Source: Gastranaerophilus sp944325835 (GTDB taxonomy: Bacteria > Cyanobacteriota > Vampirovibrionia > Gastranaerophilales > Gastranaerophilaceae). Taken from it: a stretch of 64,000 nt of DNA. The DNA lies in contig OZ007029.1 in assembly GCA_963931575.1 (NCBI GenBank), positions 1,550,001-1,614,000 on the forward strand. Reading direction: 5' to 3'. The notes beneath the pieces were generated by a model. The model had not been told where the DNA came from, searched no databases, and was given only the letters and a program-made list of their open reading frames with translations. Positions 32,444 to 40,912 of the stretch are shown here, piece by piece (positions within the stretch are counted from its first letter, which is position 1; each line of letters starts with the position of its first letter). The position numbers and the translations under genes are program-made.

Positions 32444-33670
32444 TTAAATTCTTTTAAAGATTAGAGATGTATTTATTCCGCCGAACGCGAAATTATTACT
32501 CATAATATATTCGGTTTGGAGTTCTCTTGGTGTTGACATTATGTAATCCAATGCCGCGCAGCGTTCATCAGGTGTGTTTAAGTTCAATGTCGGGCAGAAC
32601 CAGTTATTATTCATCATCTCAATACTAAGTATTGCTTCAATTGCTCCGCAGGCGCCGAGGGTGTGGCCGGTGTAGCTTTTGAGTGTACTTACGGGGCATT
32701 TATCTTTAAATACGCTGTATGTTGCCTGAGATTCCGCGATATCACCGTTTACGGTTCCTGTTCCGTGAGCATTAATGTATCCGATTTCTTGCGGGGAAAG
32801 ATTCGCTGAAATAAGCGCCTGTTTCATGACTTCTGTCATTGTTTCCGTATTCGGGTTTGTAATGTGTGTGCCGTCGGTATTGGTTGCATAACCGACAATT
32901 TCTGCGTAAATATGTGCGCCGCGGCTTTTTGCATGTTCATATTCTTCTAAAATTAAAGTTCCGGCGCCTTCTCCGATGACAAGGCCGTCCCGATTTTTGT
33001 CAAAAGGTGACGGGGTTAGTTTCGGGGTGTTATTTTTAACACTCGTTGCAAAAAGGGTATCAAAGACGCCGATATTGCTCGGACTGTATTCTTCTGCTCC
33101 GCCTGCAATCATAACGGTCTGCTGGCCGGATTTGATTGCTTCGTAGGCGGAACCTATTCCCATAGAGCCTGCAGTGCAGGCTGTTGAGGTCGGTATTAGC
33201 CTGCCGTGGGTTTTAAAATATAACGAAATATTCACGGCTGCGGTGTGTGACATCATACGAATGTAAGAACCGGAGTTTAAATTTTTTACTTCGTGATTAA
33301 CGCACATTGAATAAAAGTCCATAATAGCATCCGTTGAGCCGCTGCAAGAGCCGTAACTTACGCCGGTGTGTCCGCTGCTAATAATCGGGTTAGCGGTCAA
33401 GCCTGCATCTTCAACAGCCTGCTTTGCCGTAACAACCGCCATAACCGCAACATCGCCCATTGTACGCATTACTTTGCGTGTAAAATCTTCCGGCAGGACA
33501 AAATCCTTTACTCTGGTATTCAATCTTGTGTGAAGTCCTTTGTATTTATCCAGATCTTCTCCGTATTGAACGCAATTTTCCAGAGTATGAAGCCTTTTAT
33601 ATGCGGATTTTACGGTGGAACCTAACGGGCTTGCGATTGCCATTCCGGTTATTACAACTCTTTTTGTCAT
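32444..33670 (-). CDS. apeR: Aryl polyene 3-ketoacyl-ACP synthase (ApeR-like)
   Basis: A 408-residue FabF-type condensing enzyme. It has the active-site Cys in STACTAGSMGIGSAYEAI (about residue 164), the two catalytic His in NAHGTGTVNGD and SYTGHTLGACGAIEA, and the C-terminal NNFAFGGINTSLIF. It would elongate the polyene acyl chain with malonyl-ACP. It is the last gene of the leftward operon, overlapping the reductase by 4 bp; the order KS-dehydratase-reductase-KS equals apeO-P-Q-R of characterised aryl polyene loci, which is why I call this one ApeR. Confidence 0.9.
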   Translation of the reverse strand: MTKRVVITGMAIASPLGSTVKSAYKRLHTLENCVQYGEDLDKYKGLHTRLNTRVKDFVLPEDFTRKVMRTMGDVAVMAVVTAKQAVEDAGLTANPIISSGHTGVSYGSCSGSTDAIMDFYSMCVNHEVKNLNSGSYIRMMSHTAAVNISLYFKTHGRLIPTSTACTAGSMGIGSAYEAIKSGQQTVMIAGGAEEYSPSNIGVFDTLFATSVKNNTPKLTPSPFDKNRDGLVIGEGAGTLILEEYEHAKSRGAHIYAEIVGYATNTDGTHITNPNTETMTEVMKQALISANLSPQEIGYINAHGTGTVNGDIAESQATYSVFKDKCPVSTLKSYTGHTLGACGAIEAILSIEMMNNNWFCPTLNLNTPDERCAALDYIMSTPRELQTEYIMSNNFAFGGINTSLIFKRI

Positions 33671-34392
33671 TGATACATTCCCCCGTTTACGGAAATTACC
33701 TGACCGGTAATATATCCTGCATCTTCACTGAATAAATAGTTTATTGCACCGGCAACTTCTCTTGCGGTTCCCATTCTTTTCAATGGCACCAATTCTTTAA
33801 CAATCTCTGCCGGAATTTCTGATGTCATATCGGATTCAATTATCCCCGGAGCAACGCAGTTAACTGTAATATTTCTTTTGGCGACCTCGCGGCTGAGAGC
33901 TTTGACCGCGCCGATAATTCCGGCTTTTGAGGCGCTGTAGTTAACCTGCCCCCTGTTTCCGGTTAAGCCTGATACTGAAGAGATTGCTACAATACGTCCT
34001 TTGCGGTTTTGAATCATTGACATAATAATCGGATGAAGAGTATTATAGAACCCGTTCAGGTTAGTATTAATAACTTTATCCCACTCGCAATCTTCCATTG
34101 CAGGGAAAGGATTGTCAGCCGTAACGCCTGCGTTTACAACAACGCCGTAGTATGCGCCGTGAGCGTCAATATCTTTTAAAAGAGCTTCCCGTGCGGCTTC
34201 GCGGTCAGAAACATCAAATTGCAAAACCCGTACTTCTCTGCCGGTTTCTTCAATTAGTTTTTTTACCTCCAGAACTTTTTCCAGCCCCTTATTGTAATGT
34301 AATACTATATCAAAACCGTTTTCAGCAAGATAAATTGCTGCCGCTCTGCCGATTCCTCTGCTGGAACCTGTTACTAGAACTGTTTTACCCAT
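33667..34392 (-). CDS. apeQ: 3-oxoacyl-ACP reductase (ApeQ-like, FabG family)
   Basis: A 241-residue short-chain dehydrogenase/reductase. The NADPH site is VTGSSRGIGRAAA, NAG appears in VVNAGVTADNPF, the catalytic Ser is in VAISSVSGLTGNRGQ and the YxxxK is YSASKAG. It reduces the 3-keto group in each polyene extension cycle. The start overlaps the dehydratase gene by 8 bp and the end overlaps the ketosynthase gene, so the four genes form one coupled operon. Confidence 0.93.
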   Translation of the reverse strand: MGKTVLVTGSSRGIGRAAAIYLAENGFDIVLHYNKGLEKVLEVKKLIEETGREVRVLQFDVSDREAAREALLKDIDAHGAYYGVVVNAGVTADNPFPAMEDCEWDKVINTNLNGFYNTLHPIIMSMIQNRKGRIVAISSVSGLTGNRGQVNYSASKAGIIGAVKALSREVAKRNITVNCVAPGIIESDMTSEIPAEIVKELVPLKRMGTAREVAGAINYLFSEDAGYITGQVISVNGGMYQ

Positions 34393-34843
34393 TCAAAATT
34401 TCCTTTATATTATCCTCGTTGTCGCTCTGATAAACATTTATTGTTGCGCTGGCAACTTCTTCTCCAATACTATTATAGATTAAACAATCAAAGGAGTAAA
34501 TCTCTGCAACGAAAACTTCTCTGACAAGGATTTCGTATGTTTGTCCGGCTTCAAATTTTTTGATTGCGTTGTTGTAAAGTCTTGTTCCTAGCAAAAAGCC
34601 TACAGACGGTTTCGACAAGTGTTTACGGAAATAGGCGTAGCAGCCTATTGTTTGCGCCATAAATTCAATGCCGAGAACAGAATCTATCCCGTTAAGCTCT
34701 CTGTCAAAAAATATGCTGTCAGGACGGATTGTAACACAGCTTTTCAGCCATTTCTCTTCAATAGAATAATCTATGATATCATCAATTAATATCATTGGTT
34801 TTTTATGTGGAAGTATTGTTGCTAAGTAGTCTTTGTTATCCAT
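34385..34843 (-). CDS. apeP: 3-hydroxyacyl-ACP dehydratase (ApeP-like hotdog fold)
   Basis: About 152 residues from the ATG at 34843, which lies in an ATGGATAA overlap with the upstream ketosynthase stop. The hotdog dehydratase pattern is visible: LPHKKPMILIDDIID, the long helix VLGIEFMAQTIGCYAYF with the acidic active-site Glu, and VGFLLGTRLYNN. It would create the conjugated double bonds by dehydrating 3-hydroxyacyl-ACP. Its context in the apeO-P-Q-R order supports the assignment. Confidence 0.88.
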   Translation of the reverse strand: MDNKDYLATILPHKKPMILIDDIIDYSIEEKWLKSCVTIRPDSIFFDRELNGIDSVLGIEFMAQTIGCYAYFRKHLSKPSVGFLLGTRLYNNAIKKFEAGQTYEILVREVFVAEIYSFDCLIYNSIGEEVASATINVYQSDNEDNIKEILNG

Positions 34844-35969
34844 TATTTTGTCCGAGTATGAGTATCGCGTTGGTTCCGCCAAATCCAAAAGAGCTGCACA
34901 TGCAGATTTTGCATTGCGGATAATGTTCTTCTTCTTTTACAAGTTTTATCTCCGGCAGGTTGGCATCATATATTCCGTCATAAATATTTGGATAAAACAT
35001 ACCTTTAAAGTCATCAAGCAATTTGCAGCAGAGTGCGGTTTCGATTCCTGCTGCGGCACCAAGACAGTGGCCGGTGAGAGGTTTTGTAGAACTGATAGGC
35101 GTTTTATTCCCAAAAATGGCAGAAATCGCAGTGGCTTCCATAAGATCGTTGGCAGAAGAACCGGTTCCGTGAGCATTAATGTAGTCGATATCTTTAGCGG
35201 TAATTTTTGCATCGGTTAACGCAGTCGAAATCGCCTTTATTACCTCCTTTGCCTGTGGATCCGGTGTGGTCGGGTGATAAATATCCGAACTTTCGCCAAG
35301 CCCCCTTATTTCGATGCCTTGCGTATCTTTTTCTACAATAAATATGGCGCAGGCTTCACCGATATTCATGCCTTTGCGGTTTTTGCTGAAAGGAAGTGAA
35401 GGCTTGTCTGACAAAACTTCCAGCGAATGAAAACCGAAAACCGGTAATTTCGTAAATGAATCTACGCACGCAATAATAACAGCGTCTGAGATATTATTGT
35501 TAATTAAATCTCTTGCAAGTGAAAATGCTTTAATTCCGGAGGAGCATGCCGTTGAAACGGTTGTATAAAACCCTTTCAAATTAAGGTGTTTATGTAAAAA
35601 GGAGGCAGAATTCCCGAGTTCAAAATGTGCAGGATTGTGTGACTTTTCGTATTCTTCAACGCCCGAATTTGTAGTTGCTGCAATAACACCGATTTTGTCA
35701 GGAGAATATTTATCAAGCAAGCTGTTGATTTTTTCTTTCAATAAATCAAGGGTTTTCAATATCAGCCTGTTGTTGCGGATATTGTAATCCGGCTCATAAA
35801 TCTGCGGAAGTTCGCAATGGATTATGCCGGCATGGACGGTGGTATCTTTAAGGTATCCGGTTAAATCCTCAAAACACGAAGCATCACCTGCAAGAGCTTT
35901 TTCGTAGATTGAATTAATATTATTGCCTAAATTACATAAAGCTTCATAACCGGTAATTACAATACTCAT
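34836..35969 (-). CDS. apeO: Aryl polyene 3-ketoacyl-ACP synthase (ApeO-like)
   Basis: A condensing enzyme of about 377 residues from the ATG at 35969 (GGAGAG upstream). The catalytic Cys is in VSTACSSGIKAFSLA, with His in NAHGTGSSANDL and PLTGHCLGAAAGIETA, and the C-terminal SSFGFGGTNAILIL. In known APE systems ApeO pairs with the inactive-type subunit ApeC to extend the chain; here the apeC-like gene starts divergently only 31 bp away. It is the first gene of the leftward operon. Confidence 0.9.
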   Translation of the reverse strand: MSIVITGYEALCNLGNNINSIYEKALAGDASCFEDLTGYLKDTTVHAGIIHCELPQIYEPDYNIRNNRLILKTLDLLKEKINSLLDKYSPDKIGVIAATTNSGVEEYEKSHNPAHFELGNSASFLHKHLNLKGFYTTVSTACSSGIKAFSLARDLINNNISDAVIIACVDSFTKLPVFGFHSLEVLSDKPSLPFSKNRKGMNIGEACAIFIVEKDTQGIEIRGLGESSDIYHPTTPDPQAKEVIKAISTALTDAKITAKDIDYINAHGTGSSANDLMEATAISAIFGNKTPISSTKPLTGHCLGAAAGIETALCCKLLDDFKGMFYPNIYDGIYDANLPEIKLVKEEEHYPQCKICMCSSFGFGGTNAILILGQNNG

Positions 35970-35983
35970 TTTCTCTCCATTTT

Positions 35984-35994
35984 TATAATATAAT
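35984..35994. promoter_or_regulatory. Compact divergent APE promoter
   Basis: Overlapping TATAAT boxes (35984-35989 and 35989-35994) lie in the 31-bp gap between the apeO and apeC start codons. The second is exactly six bases before the apeC ATG, implying a leaderless apeC transcript. The apeO transcript must begin in the same stretch or inside apeC. Confidence 0.55.
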
Positions 35995-36000
35995 AGTACC

Positions 36001-36612
36001 ATGAAAGAAAAATCATTTGAATTTTATGTAGAAAAATGTAACGTTATCAGCTCTTATGAGCAGGCGGATGTGAGTTTTTTGCCTCCGATAGTGCGCCGCA
36101 GGCTCAGTAAACTGGATAAGTGCGCTTTATCTGTTATGAATTCGGTTTATGATGATGATATACAAAATATCGTTTTTTGTTCGCAGTACGGGGAAGTGGA
36201 AAGATTAAAGAAAATAATCGCGCAGTATAGCGAAGCCGGTGAAGTTTCGCCAAATACTTTTGCCGGCTCCGTGCATAATTTTCCTGTGGGATTTTTTCTC
36301 TTGAATACGCATAAAGCTGTTCCATATACTGCAATATCCTCTCACGACAGGTCAATATCTTCCGGGCTGCTGACCTCCGTCATTGCGCCTTACAGCAAAA
36401 CTTTATTATGTTATGCGGAAGAAACTCCGGAGGAGAATTATCGGGCACTTGCGCTTAGATTATGCAAAACGCCTTCTCCGGCTGCGTTAAAATATAAAAT
36501 GACAATGAGTTCCGCTTCCGGAAAAGATGTTTTTGAACAGTATGCAGAGTTTTTCTGTAAAAATAGTGGTCTAATTCGCACACCGTTATTTACATTAGAG
36601 AGTGCAGGGTGA
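36001..36612 (+). CDS. apeC: ApeC-like ketosynthase-fold subunit
   Basis: A 203-residue protein resembling the ketoacyl-synthase-like N-terminal family (Ketoacyl-synt_2) that lacks the active Cys domain. Seen are VSFLPPIVRRRLSKLDKCAL, the strand IVFCSQYGEVERL, PNTFAGSVHNFPVGFFLL and the YTAISSHDRSISSGL region. In characterised aryl polyene systems ApeC is the stabilising or chain-length partner of ApeO. It is the first gene of the rightward operon; the next gene starts 3 bp after its stop. Confidence 0.85.
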   Translation: MKEKSFEFYVEKCNVISSYEQADVSFLPPIVRRRLSKLDKCALSVMNSVYDDDIQNIVFCSQYGEVERLKKIIAQYSEAGEVSPNTFAGSVHNFPVGFFLLNTHKAVPYTAISSHDRSISSGLLTSVIAPYSKTLLCYAEETPEENYRALALRLCKTPSPAALKYKMTMSSASGKDVFEQYAEFFCKNSGLIRTPLFTLESAG

Positions 36613-36615
36613 TTA

Positions 36616-37380
36616 ATGAATAAGATAAACTCTTTAATCAGAGCATTTCTGGTGTTATTTTGTTTTGCCTTTTTCGGTGCCGGCGGGCTTGTGATAAGCT
36701 ATATTATTTTCCCGCTGCAAAAAGCTTTTGGCAGAAAGGATGTAGATTTAAGACTCAGGTACGGTGAAACACTGCAAAAATCATGGCGCTTTTTTGTAAA
36801 CATGCTTCTTGCCCTGAAAATTATTAAAATAAAATCGGATGATATGGAACGCCTGAAAAATATAAAAAATTCAATAATTGTTTCCACACACCCGAGCTAT
36901 ATTGATATTTTGATATTGATTTCTATTATCCCGTGTTCCACCTGCTTTGTGGCTGAAAAATTAATGCACAATCCGTTTTTTAAAAGAATTGTAAGCAGAA
37001 TTTTTATTCCGGAAGGCACTCCTGCGCAGGAGTGGACAAAGGAAGCCTGTGAGATGTTTGAATTAGGATTTAATCTCATAATATTCCCGATGGGAACCAG
37101 ACATAAAAAAGGGGAATACCCTAAGATAAGACGCGGTGCAGCGCTTATTGCACAAAAAGCCCGCAAAAATATTGTCATGCTTGATATGGAAACAAGTTTT
37201 GATTTCTTACAAATTCACGAACCGGTATATAAAGCAGGAGTTGAACCGGTAGAGTATTCAATTTCTTATCTGGGGGAACTCGACACGGCACAGCTTATGG
37301 AAAAATATCCGGACGAGGTTACATTTAAAACAGAGGTAACTAAACTGATTGCAAAAAATTTATACCATGACAAAAATTAA
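36616..37380 (+). CDS. apeD: Lysophospholipid-type acyltransferase (ApeD-like)
   Basis: A 254-residue membrane acyltransferase of the PlsC type. It has an N-terminal transmembrane segment (about residues 8-33), the HX4D motif as STHPSYIDIL, and the second block as FPMGTRHKKGEYPKIRRGAA, where the usual FPEGTR Glu is replaced by Met. That change may affect activity or specificity. In APE loci this enzyme would place the acyl or polyene chain on a lipid or glycan carrier at the inner membrane. Confidence 0.85.
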   Translation: MNKINSLIRAFLVLFCFAFFGAGGLVISYIIFPLQKAFGRKDVDLRLRYGETLQKSWRFFVNMLLALKIIKIKSDDMERLKNIKNSIIVSTHPSYIDILILISIIPCSTCFVAEKLMHNPFFKRIVSRIFIPEGTPAQEWTKEACEMFELGFNLIIFPMGTRHKKGEYPKIRRGAALIAQKARKNIVMLDMETSFDFLQIHEPVYKAGVEPVEYSISYLGELDTAQLMEKYPDEVTFKTEVTKLIAKNLYHDKN

Positions 37381-37403
37381 TTTTTATGATAGGATACTGT
37401 ATT

Positions 37404-37661
37404 ATGGAATTAGAAGTTCAGATTAAACAATTAATAATAGATTCCCTTGAGTTGGAAGATATATCCGTTGACGATATTGCAGATGATGAGCCTTTATTTA
37501 ATGAAGGTTTAGGGTTGGATTCAATTGATGCATTAGAACTGGGTATGGCATTGAAAAAGAAATTCAATCTTGAGATGAGCAAAGATAAAAACGAGAATAA
37601 AAAATATTTTTATTCTGTAAAAACAATAGCCGATTTTGTAAGGAAACAGCAAAATGGATAA
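37404..37661 (+). CDS. apeE: Acyl carrier protein 1 (ApeE-like)
   Basis: About 85 residues from the ATG at 37404 (AGGA 9 nt upstream; an ATG at 37386 is the alternative). The phosphopantetheine attachment site is LGLDSIDALELGM, with the modified Ser in DSID. It carries the growing polyene chain. It overlaps the next ACP gene by 8 bp. Confidence 0.92.
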   Translation: MELEVQIKQLIIDSLELEDISVDDIADDEPLFNEGLGLDSIDALELGMALKKKFNLEMSKDKNENKKYFYSVKTIADFVRKQQNG

Positions 37662-37905
37662 AAAATATTCAAAAGAAGAGATTTTTAATAAATTGTGTGA
37701 AATTCTGGAAGAAGAGTTTGAAGTGGATAAATCTCTGCTTGTTCCGGAGGCGAATTTGTTTACGGATTTAGAGCTGGATAGTATTGATGCGGTTGATCTG
37801 GCTGTTCGTTTGCAGCAGTTTACGGAAAAGAGAATTTCTCCGGAAGAATTTAAAAAAATCAGAACACTTAATGATATTGTAGAAACAATATACAAACTTT
37901 TATAA
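37654..37905 (+). CDS. apeF: Acyl carrier protein 2 (ApeF-like)
   Basis: An 83-residue acyl carrier protein with the pantetheine site LELDSIDAVDLAV. Paired ACPs are a hallmark of aryl polyene loci; one usually serves loading and the other elongation, but which is which cannot be read here. Overlap with the first ACP gene indicates coupled translation. Confidence 0.92.
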   Translation: MDKKYSKEEIFNKLCEILEEEFEVDKSLLVPEANLFTDLELDSIDAVDLAVRLQQFTEKRISPEEFKKIRTLNDIVETIYKLL

Positions 37906-37977
37906 TTAATTATTTACGCCGTGCAAGCTTTGCGGCAGGGGCTATAAGTTGTACCCCGTATAATATAAGGGATATGG

Positions 37978-38382
37978 ATGAATAAATTAAAACCTGTTAT
38001 ACCGATTTTAATAACGTTGTGTATTGTGTTTCTTTTTTACATAAAAAGAATTGTTTTGTTGAAATTTTATCCTCCAATATGTAATGCATTTATCTTTTTG
38101 ATGTTTTTCGGCTCACTCTTTTGCAGGGAAACTATTATACAGAAGTTTGCAAGAGCCTGCGGGGATAAGCTTGAACAACCGGCGTTTATATATACCAGAA
38201 ACTTGACTTATGTGTGGTGCGTGTTTTTGTTTTTTAATTTAGCCGTATCAATCTGGACGATATTTCAATCGGACGAAATATGGATGTTATATAACGGCTG
38301 TATTTCATATTTTCTTGTCGGGCTGCTGTTTATGGTAGAATATATTGTACGAATTATATGCAGAAAAAGGAATTTGATTTGA
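37978..38382 (+). CDS. apeG: Small membrane protein of APE loci (ApeG-like, COG4648 type)
   Basis: A 134-residue protein with about four transmembrane helices (for example PVIPILITLCIVFLFYI and VWCVFLFFNLAVSIWTIF) and a conserved-looking cytoplasmic segment FARACGDKLEQPAFIYTRN. Such proteins accompany ApeH in known loci; the biochemical role is not established. TATAAT at 37959-37964 may add an internal promoter. Its TGA overlaps the next ATG (TGATG), implying coupling. Confidence 0.82.
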   Translation: MNKLKPVIPILITLCIVFLFYIKRIVLLKFYPPICNAFIFLMFFGSLFCRETIIQKFARACGDKLEQPAFIYTRNLTYVWCVFLFFNLAVSIWTIFQSDEIWMLYNGCISYFLVGLLFMVEYIVRIICRKRNLI

Positions 38383-39977
38383 TGCTGGAAATCTTTACGA
38401 CATCCGAATATGACAATAAAATTGCCGTTCTTAACAGTGACAGGGCATATACTTTCGGAGAATTGAAAAGAAAAATTGCCTTTCAGGCGGTAAAGCTAAA
38501 AAATAAAGATAATATAATTCTTCTTGGCGGGGACAATTTCGGGTTTATAATACAGTTTTGGGCTTCGATTTTCAGCGGTAAAAATATATATCTTATATCT
38601 GATAAAACAAGACTTAACGGAATAGATTTTGAATATGATATTGCGGAGTATGAGTCTGACGGCGAGTTGGAGGGGTTTGATTTTTCCGGAATTGATGTTA
38701 ATAAAGCTGTGATTAATTTTTATACTTCCGGCTCCTCCGGCTGTGCAAAAGTAATACAAAAATCGTTGTTTAATCTGATACGGGAGGCGGAAGATTTAAG
38801 TAAGACATTTAAGATAGAAAATAAAGAGTCTGCGGTTGTAATGTCTACGACATCAATGTGTCATATGTTCGGATTGACATTTCACATGATGTTTCCTCTC
38901 TATAGCGGTTTAAAAATTTCTACAGACACTGTTACCCTGCCGGAAAATGTTACGGCGGAAAACGGTATTCTTATTTCCACACCGGCTTTTCTTGGCTGCC
39001 TGCAAAAGTATAATGCACTATTCACAAAGGCGCCGGCGTATATATTTTCTGCCGGCTCAAAGTTAAGTGATGAAAATTTTGAATACCTTGAAAAATTTTC
39101 AAATGTAACAGATATCTACGGCAGTACCGAAACCGGTACTATTGCATACAAAAATCACCCTAATTCCCCGTTTAAATTGTTCGGGAATGTACGCATTGAA
39201 GTCAAAGAAAATTGTATTGATGTGCTTTCAGATTATGTTTTCGGCGGGCAAGTAACCGTTAATGATATGGTAGAGCTTAGAGGAAGGGAATTATATATTA
39301 AACAGCGTACGGACAGGCTTTTCAAAATAAATGAAAAAAGGATTTCAGCAGATGAGCTTGAATTGAATCTGAAAAATAATGAATTGGTTAAAGACGCTTA
39401 TATTATGCAGAATGACGGGAAGCTGGTTTGTCTTTGTGCATTGTCGTCTGAAGGACAGAATTATTTACTAAAAAACAGTGTTCCGGCATTAATAAAGACT
39501 TTAAAACAGCATTTGTTAAAATATTCTGAAATCGTCCCGCAGCATTGGAAGTTCATTGACATTATACCAATGACGCAACACGGAAAGGTTAACAAGAATT
39601 TGATTAGGCACCTTTTCAATGTAAATCTGTCGCTTCCGGTAATTCTTAATAGAACGATAGATGAAAATAGTATTACATACGAGATGTTTATTTATAATCA
39701 GTGTAACTTTTTTCAGGGGCATTTCCCGAAACTAAAAATTGTACCGGGTGTTGCGCAGCTGTATCTGGCAAAAGTGTTTGCAAATATCCATTACAACTTA
39801 AATCTCGGGGAAGGACAGTGGAAAAGGATTAAATTTTCAAATATCATTGAGCCGGACAGGATTGTTAATTTAAAACTGGAAAAGAGTGATAAGCAGGTTT
39901 CATACGAATATTTTTCAGGCGATAAAAAATACGCATCCGGTGTATTTTTATGCGACAATATATTTAAGGAGCTTTAA
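38382..39977 (+). CDS. apeH: Fused acyl-AMP ligase and dehydratase (ApeH-ApeI)
   Basis: About 531 residues from the ATG in the TGATG overlap. Residues 1-410 are an adenylate-forming ligase: the P-loop-like NFYTSGSSGCAKVIQK, the A5 motif DIYGSTETGTIA, and the C-terminal RTDRLFKINEKRISADELE and THGK-type MTQHGKVNK with the catalytic Lys. It would activate the aryl starter acid onto an ACP. The last 110 residues are a hotdog dehydratase (CNFFQGHFPKLKIVPGVAQLYLA) corresponding to ApeI, usually a separate protein. No histidine/tyrosine ammonia-lyase gene is present, so the starter must come from elsewhere. Confidence 0.9.
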   Translation: MLEIFTTSEYDNKIAVLNSDRAYTFGELKRKIAFQAVKLKNKDNIILLGGDNFGFIIQFWASIFSGKNIYLISDKTRLNGIDFEYDIAEYESDGELEGFDFSGIDVNKAVINFYTSGSSGCAKVIQKSLFNLIREAEDLSKTFKIENKESAVVMSTTSMCHMFGLTFHMMFPLYSGLKISTDTVTLPENVTAENGILISTPAFLGCLQKYNALFTKAPAYIFSAGSKLSDENFEYLEKFSNVTDIYGSTETGTIAYKNHPNSPFKLFGNVRIEVKENCIDVLSDYVFGGQVTVNDMVELRGRELYIKQRTDRLFKINEKRISADELELNLKNNELVKDAYIMQNDGKLVCLCALSSEGQNYLLKNSVPALIKTLKQHLLKYSEIVPQHWKFIDIIPMTQHGKVNKNLIRHLFNVNLSLPVILNRTIDENSITYEMFIYNQCNFFQGHFPKLKIVPGVAQLYLAKVFANIHYNLNLGEGQWKRIKFSNIIEPDRIVNLKLEKSDKQVSYEYFSGDKKYASGVFLCDNIFKEL

Positions 39978-39978
39978 G

Positions 39979-40404
39979 ATGTGTTTAGCTAAATCCTCTT
40001 ATGAAGTATGGGTGTCTTTTGAAGATCTGGATCCGATGAACGTGGTATGGCACGGGAATTATATGCGCTATATGGAAAAAGCGCGCTGTCATCTTTTTGC
40101 GGAGCTTGGTTACTCTTATAAAGATATGAAAAAAGACGGGTACGCCTATCCGATTGCAAAAATGGACGTTAAATATATTAAGCCTGCAAAATTTGAGGAC
40201 ACCTTGCTGGTCAAAACGGAAATCCTTTCAATAGAACCTGCTCTGAATATTAAATATTTTATGTATAATAAACGGACAGGGGAGAAAATTTTTGAAGCTT
40301 CAACAATGCAAATCGCTGTAAATCCGGAAACCGGCGAGAGTATTTATGTTCCGCCGTCAGGGTTAGTGCGGGCAATCGGAGGTGCCGTTGGAGATGAAAA
40401 TTAG
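39979..40404 (+). CDS. apeK: Acyl-CoA/ACP thioesterase, YbgC type (ApeK-like)
   Basis: About 141 residues from the ATG at 39979, set by AAGGAGCTTTAAG. It is a 4-hydroxybenzoyl-CoA-thioesterase-like hotdog: VSFEDLDPMNVVWHGNYMRYMEKAR includes the catalytic Asp (DLDPMNVV) and the HGNY helix, and YPIAKMDVKYIKPAKFEDTL is the following strand pair. It may release or transfer the polyene acyl group. It lies one base after apeH and overlaps the LolA-like gene. Confidence 0.9.
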   Translation: MCLAKSSYEVWVSFEDLDPMNVVWHGNYMRYMEKARCHLFAELGYSYKDMKKDGYAYPIAKMDVKYIKPAKFEDTLLVKTEILSIEPALNIKYFMYNKRTGEKIFEASTMQIAVNPETGESIYVPPSGLVRAIGGAVGDEN

Positions 40405-40912
40405 TAAGTTAGCTGCATTTTTTTTATTTGCATTTGCTTCTCTTCCGGTTTTTGCAGATGTTTATGATTACCCGTCAAGGCTTGAGGATATTGTGCAGAA
40501 ACTTCCTGCCTTAGAGAGTGTTAAATGTAAATTTAAACAGGAAAAAACTGTACAAAATCTTGCAAAACCTTTAATTTCCGGCGGCGATTTTGAGTTTGTG
40601 AAAGATAAAGGTGTGTATTTCCATACAACGTACCCGATAGAAGCCAGCGTTGATTATACAGGTAAAAATTATAAACAAATCAATGATATCGTGAATGCGA
40701 TTTCTACTAAAAAATATTCAAGATTAGAGAAAGAATTTAATTTCTACCATACCGGAACAACGGATAACTGGACTTTAGGCATGAAGCCGAAGGGAGAATC
40801 TGCGGCAGCGGATTATATTTCTTCAATTACGGTAAAAGGTAGCAACTATATAAGCGGGATTGAAATTTTACAAACAAACGGAAACAAAACAGTAATATGG
40901 TTCACCAGATAA
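40394..40912 (+). CDS. apeL: LolA-like periplasmic lipoprotein carrier (ApeL-like)
   Basis: About 172 residues with a signal peptide (MKISKLAAFFLFAFASLPVFA) and a LolA/DUF2092-type beta-sheet fold: LESVKCKFKQEKTVQNLAKPLISGG is the first strand pair and GTTDNWTLGMKPK lies later. In APE loci it is thought to carry the lipid-linked polyene across the periplasm. The start at 40394 overlaps the thioesterase gene by 11 bp; a GTG at 40382 is possible. The 3' end overlaps the exporter gene by 16 bp. Confidence 0.88.
   Translation: MKISKLAAFFLFAFASLPVFADVYDYPSRLEDIVQKLPALESVKCKFKQEKTVQNLAKPLISGGDFEFVKDKGVYFHTTYPIEASVDYTGKNYKQINDIVNAISTKKYSRLEKEFNFYHTGTTDNWTLGMKPKGESAAADYISSITVKGSNYISGIEILQTNGNKTVIWFTR

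Noticed and set aside
32444..36002. Ordinary fatty-acid synthesis (fab) cluster
   Set aside because: Two ketosynthases, paired ACPs, an ApeC-type subunit, ligase, LolA-like carrier, MMPL exporter and methyltransferase together fit an aryl polyene locus instead.
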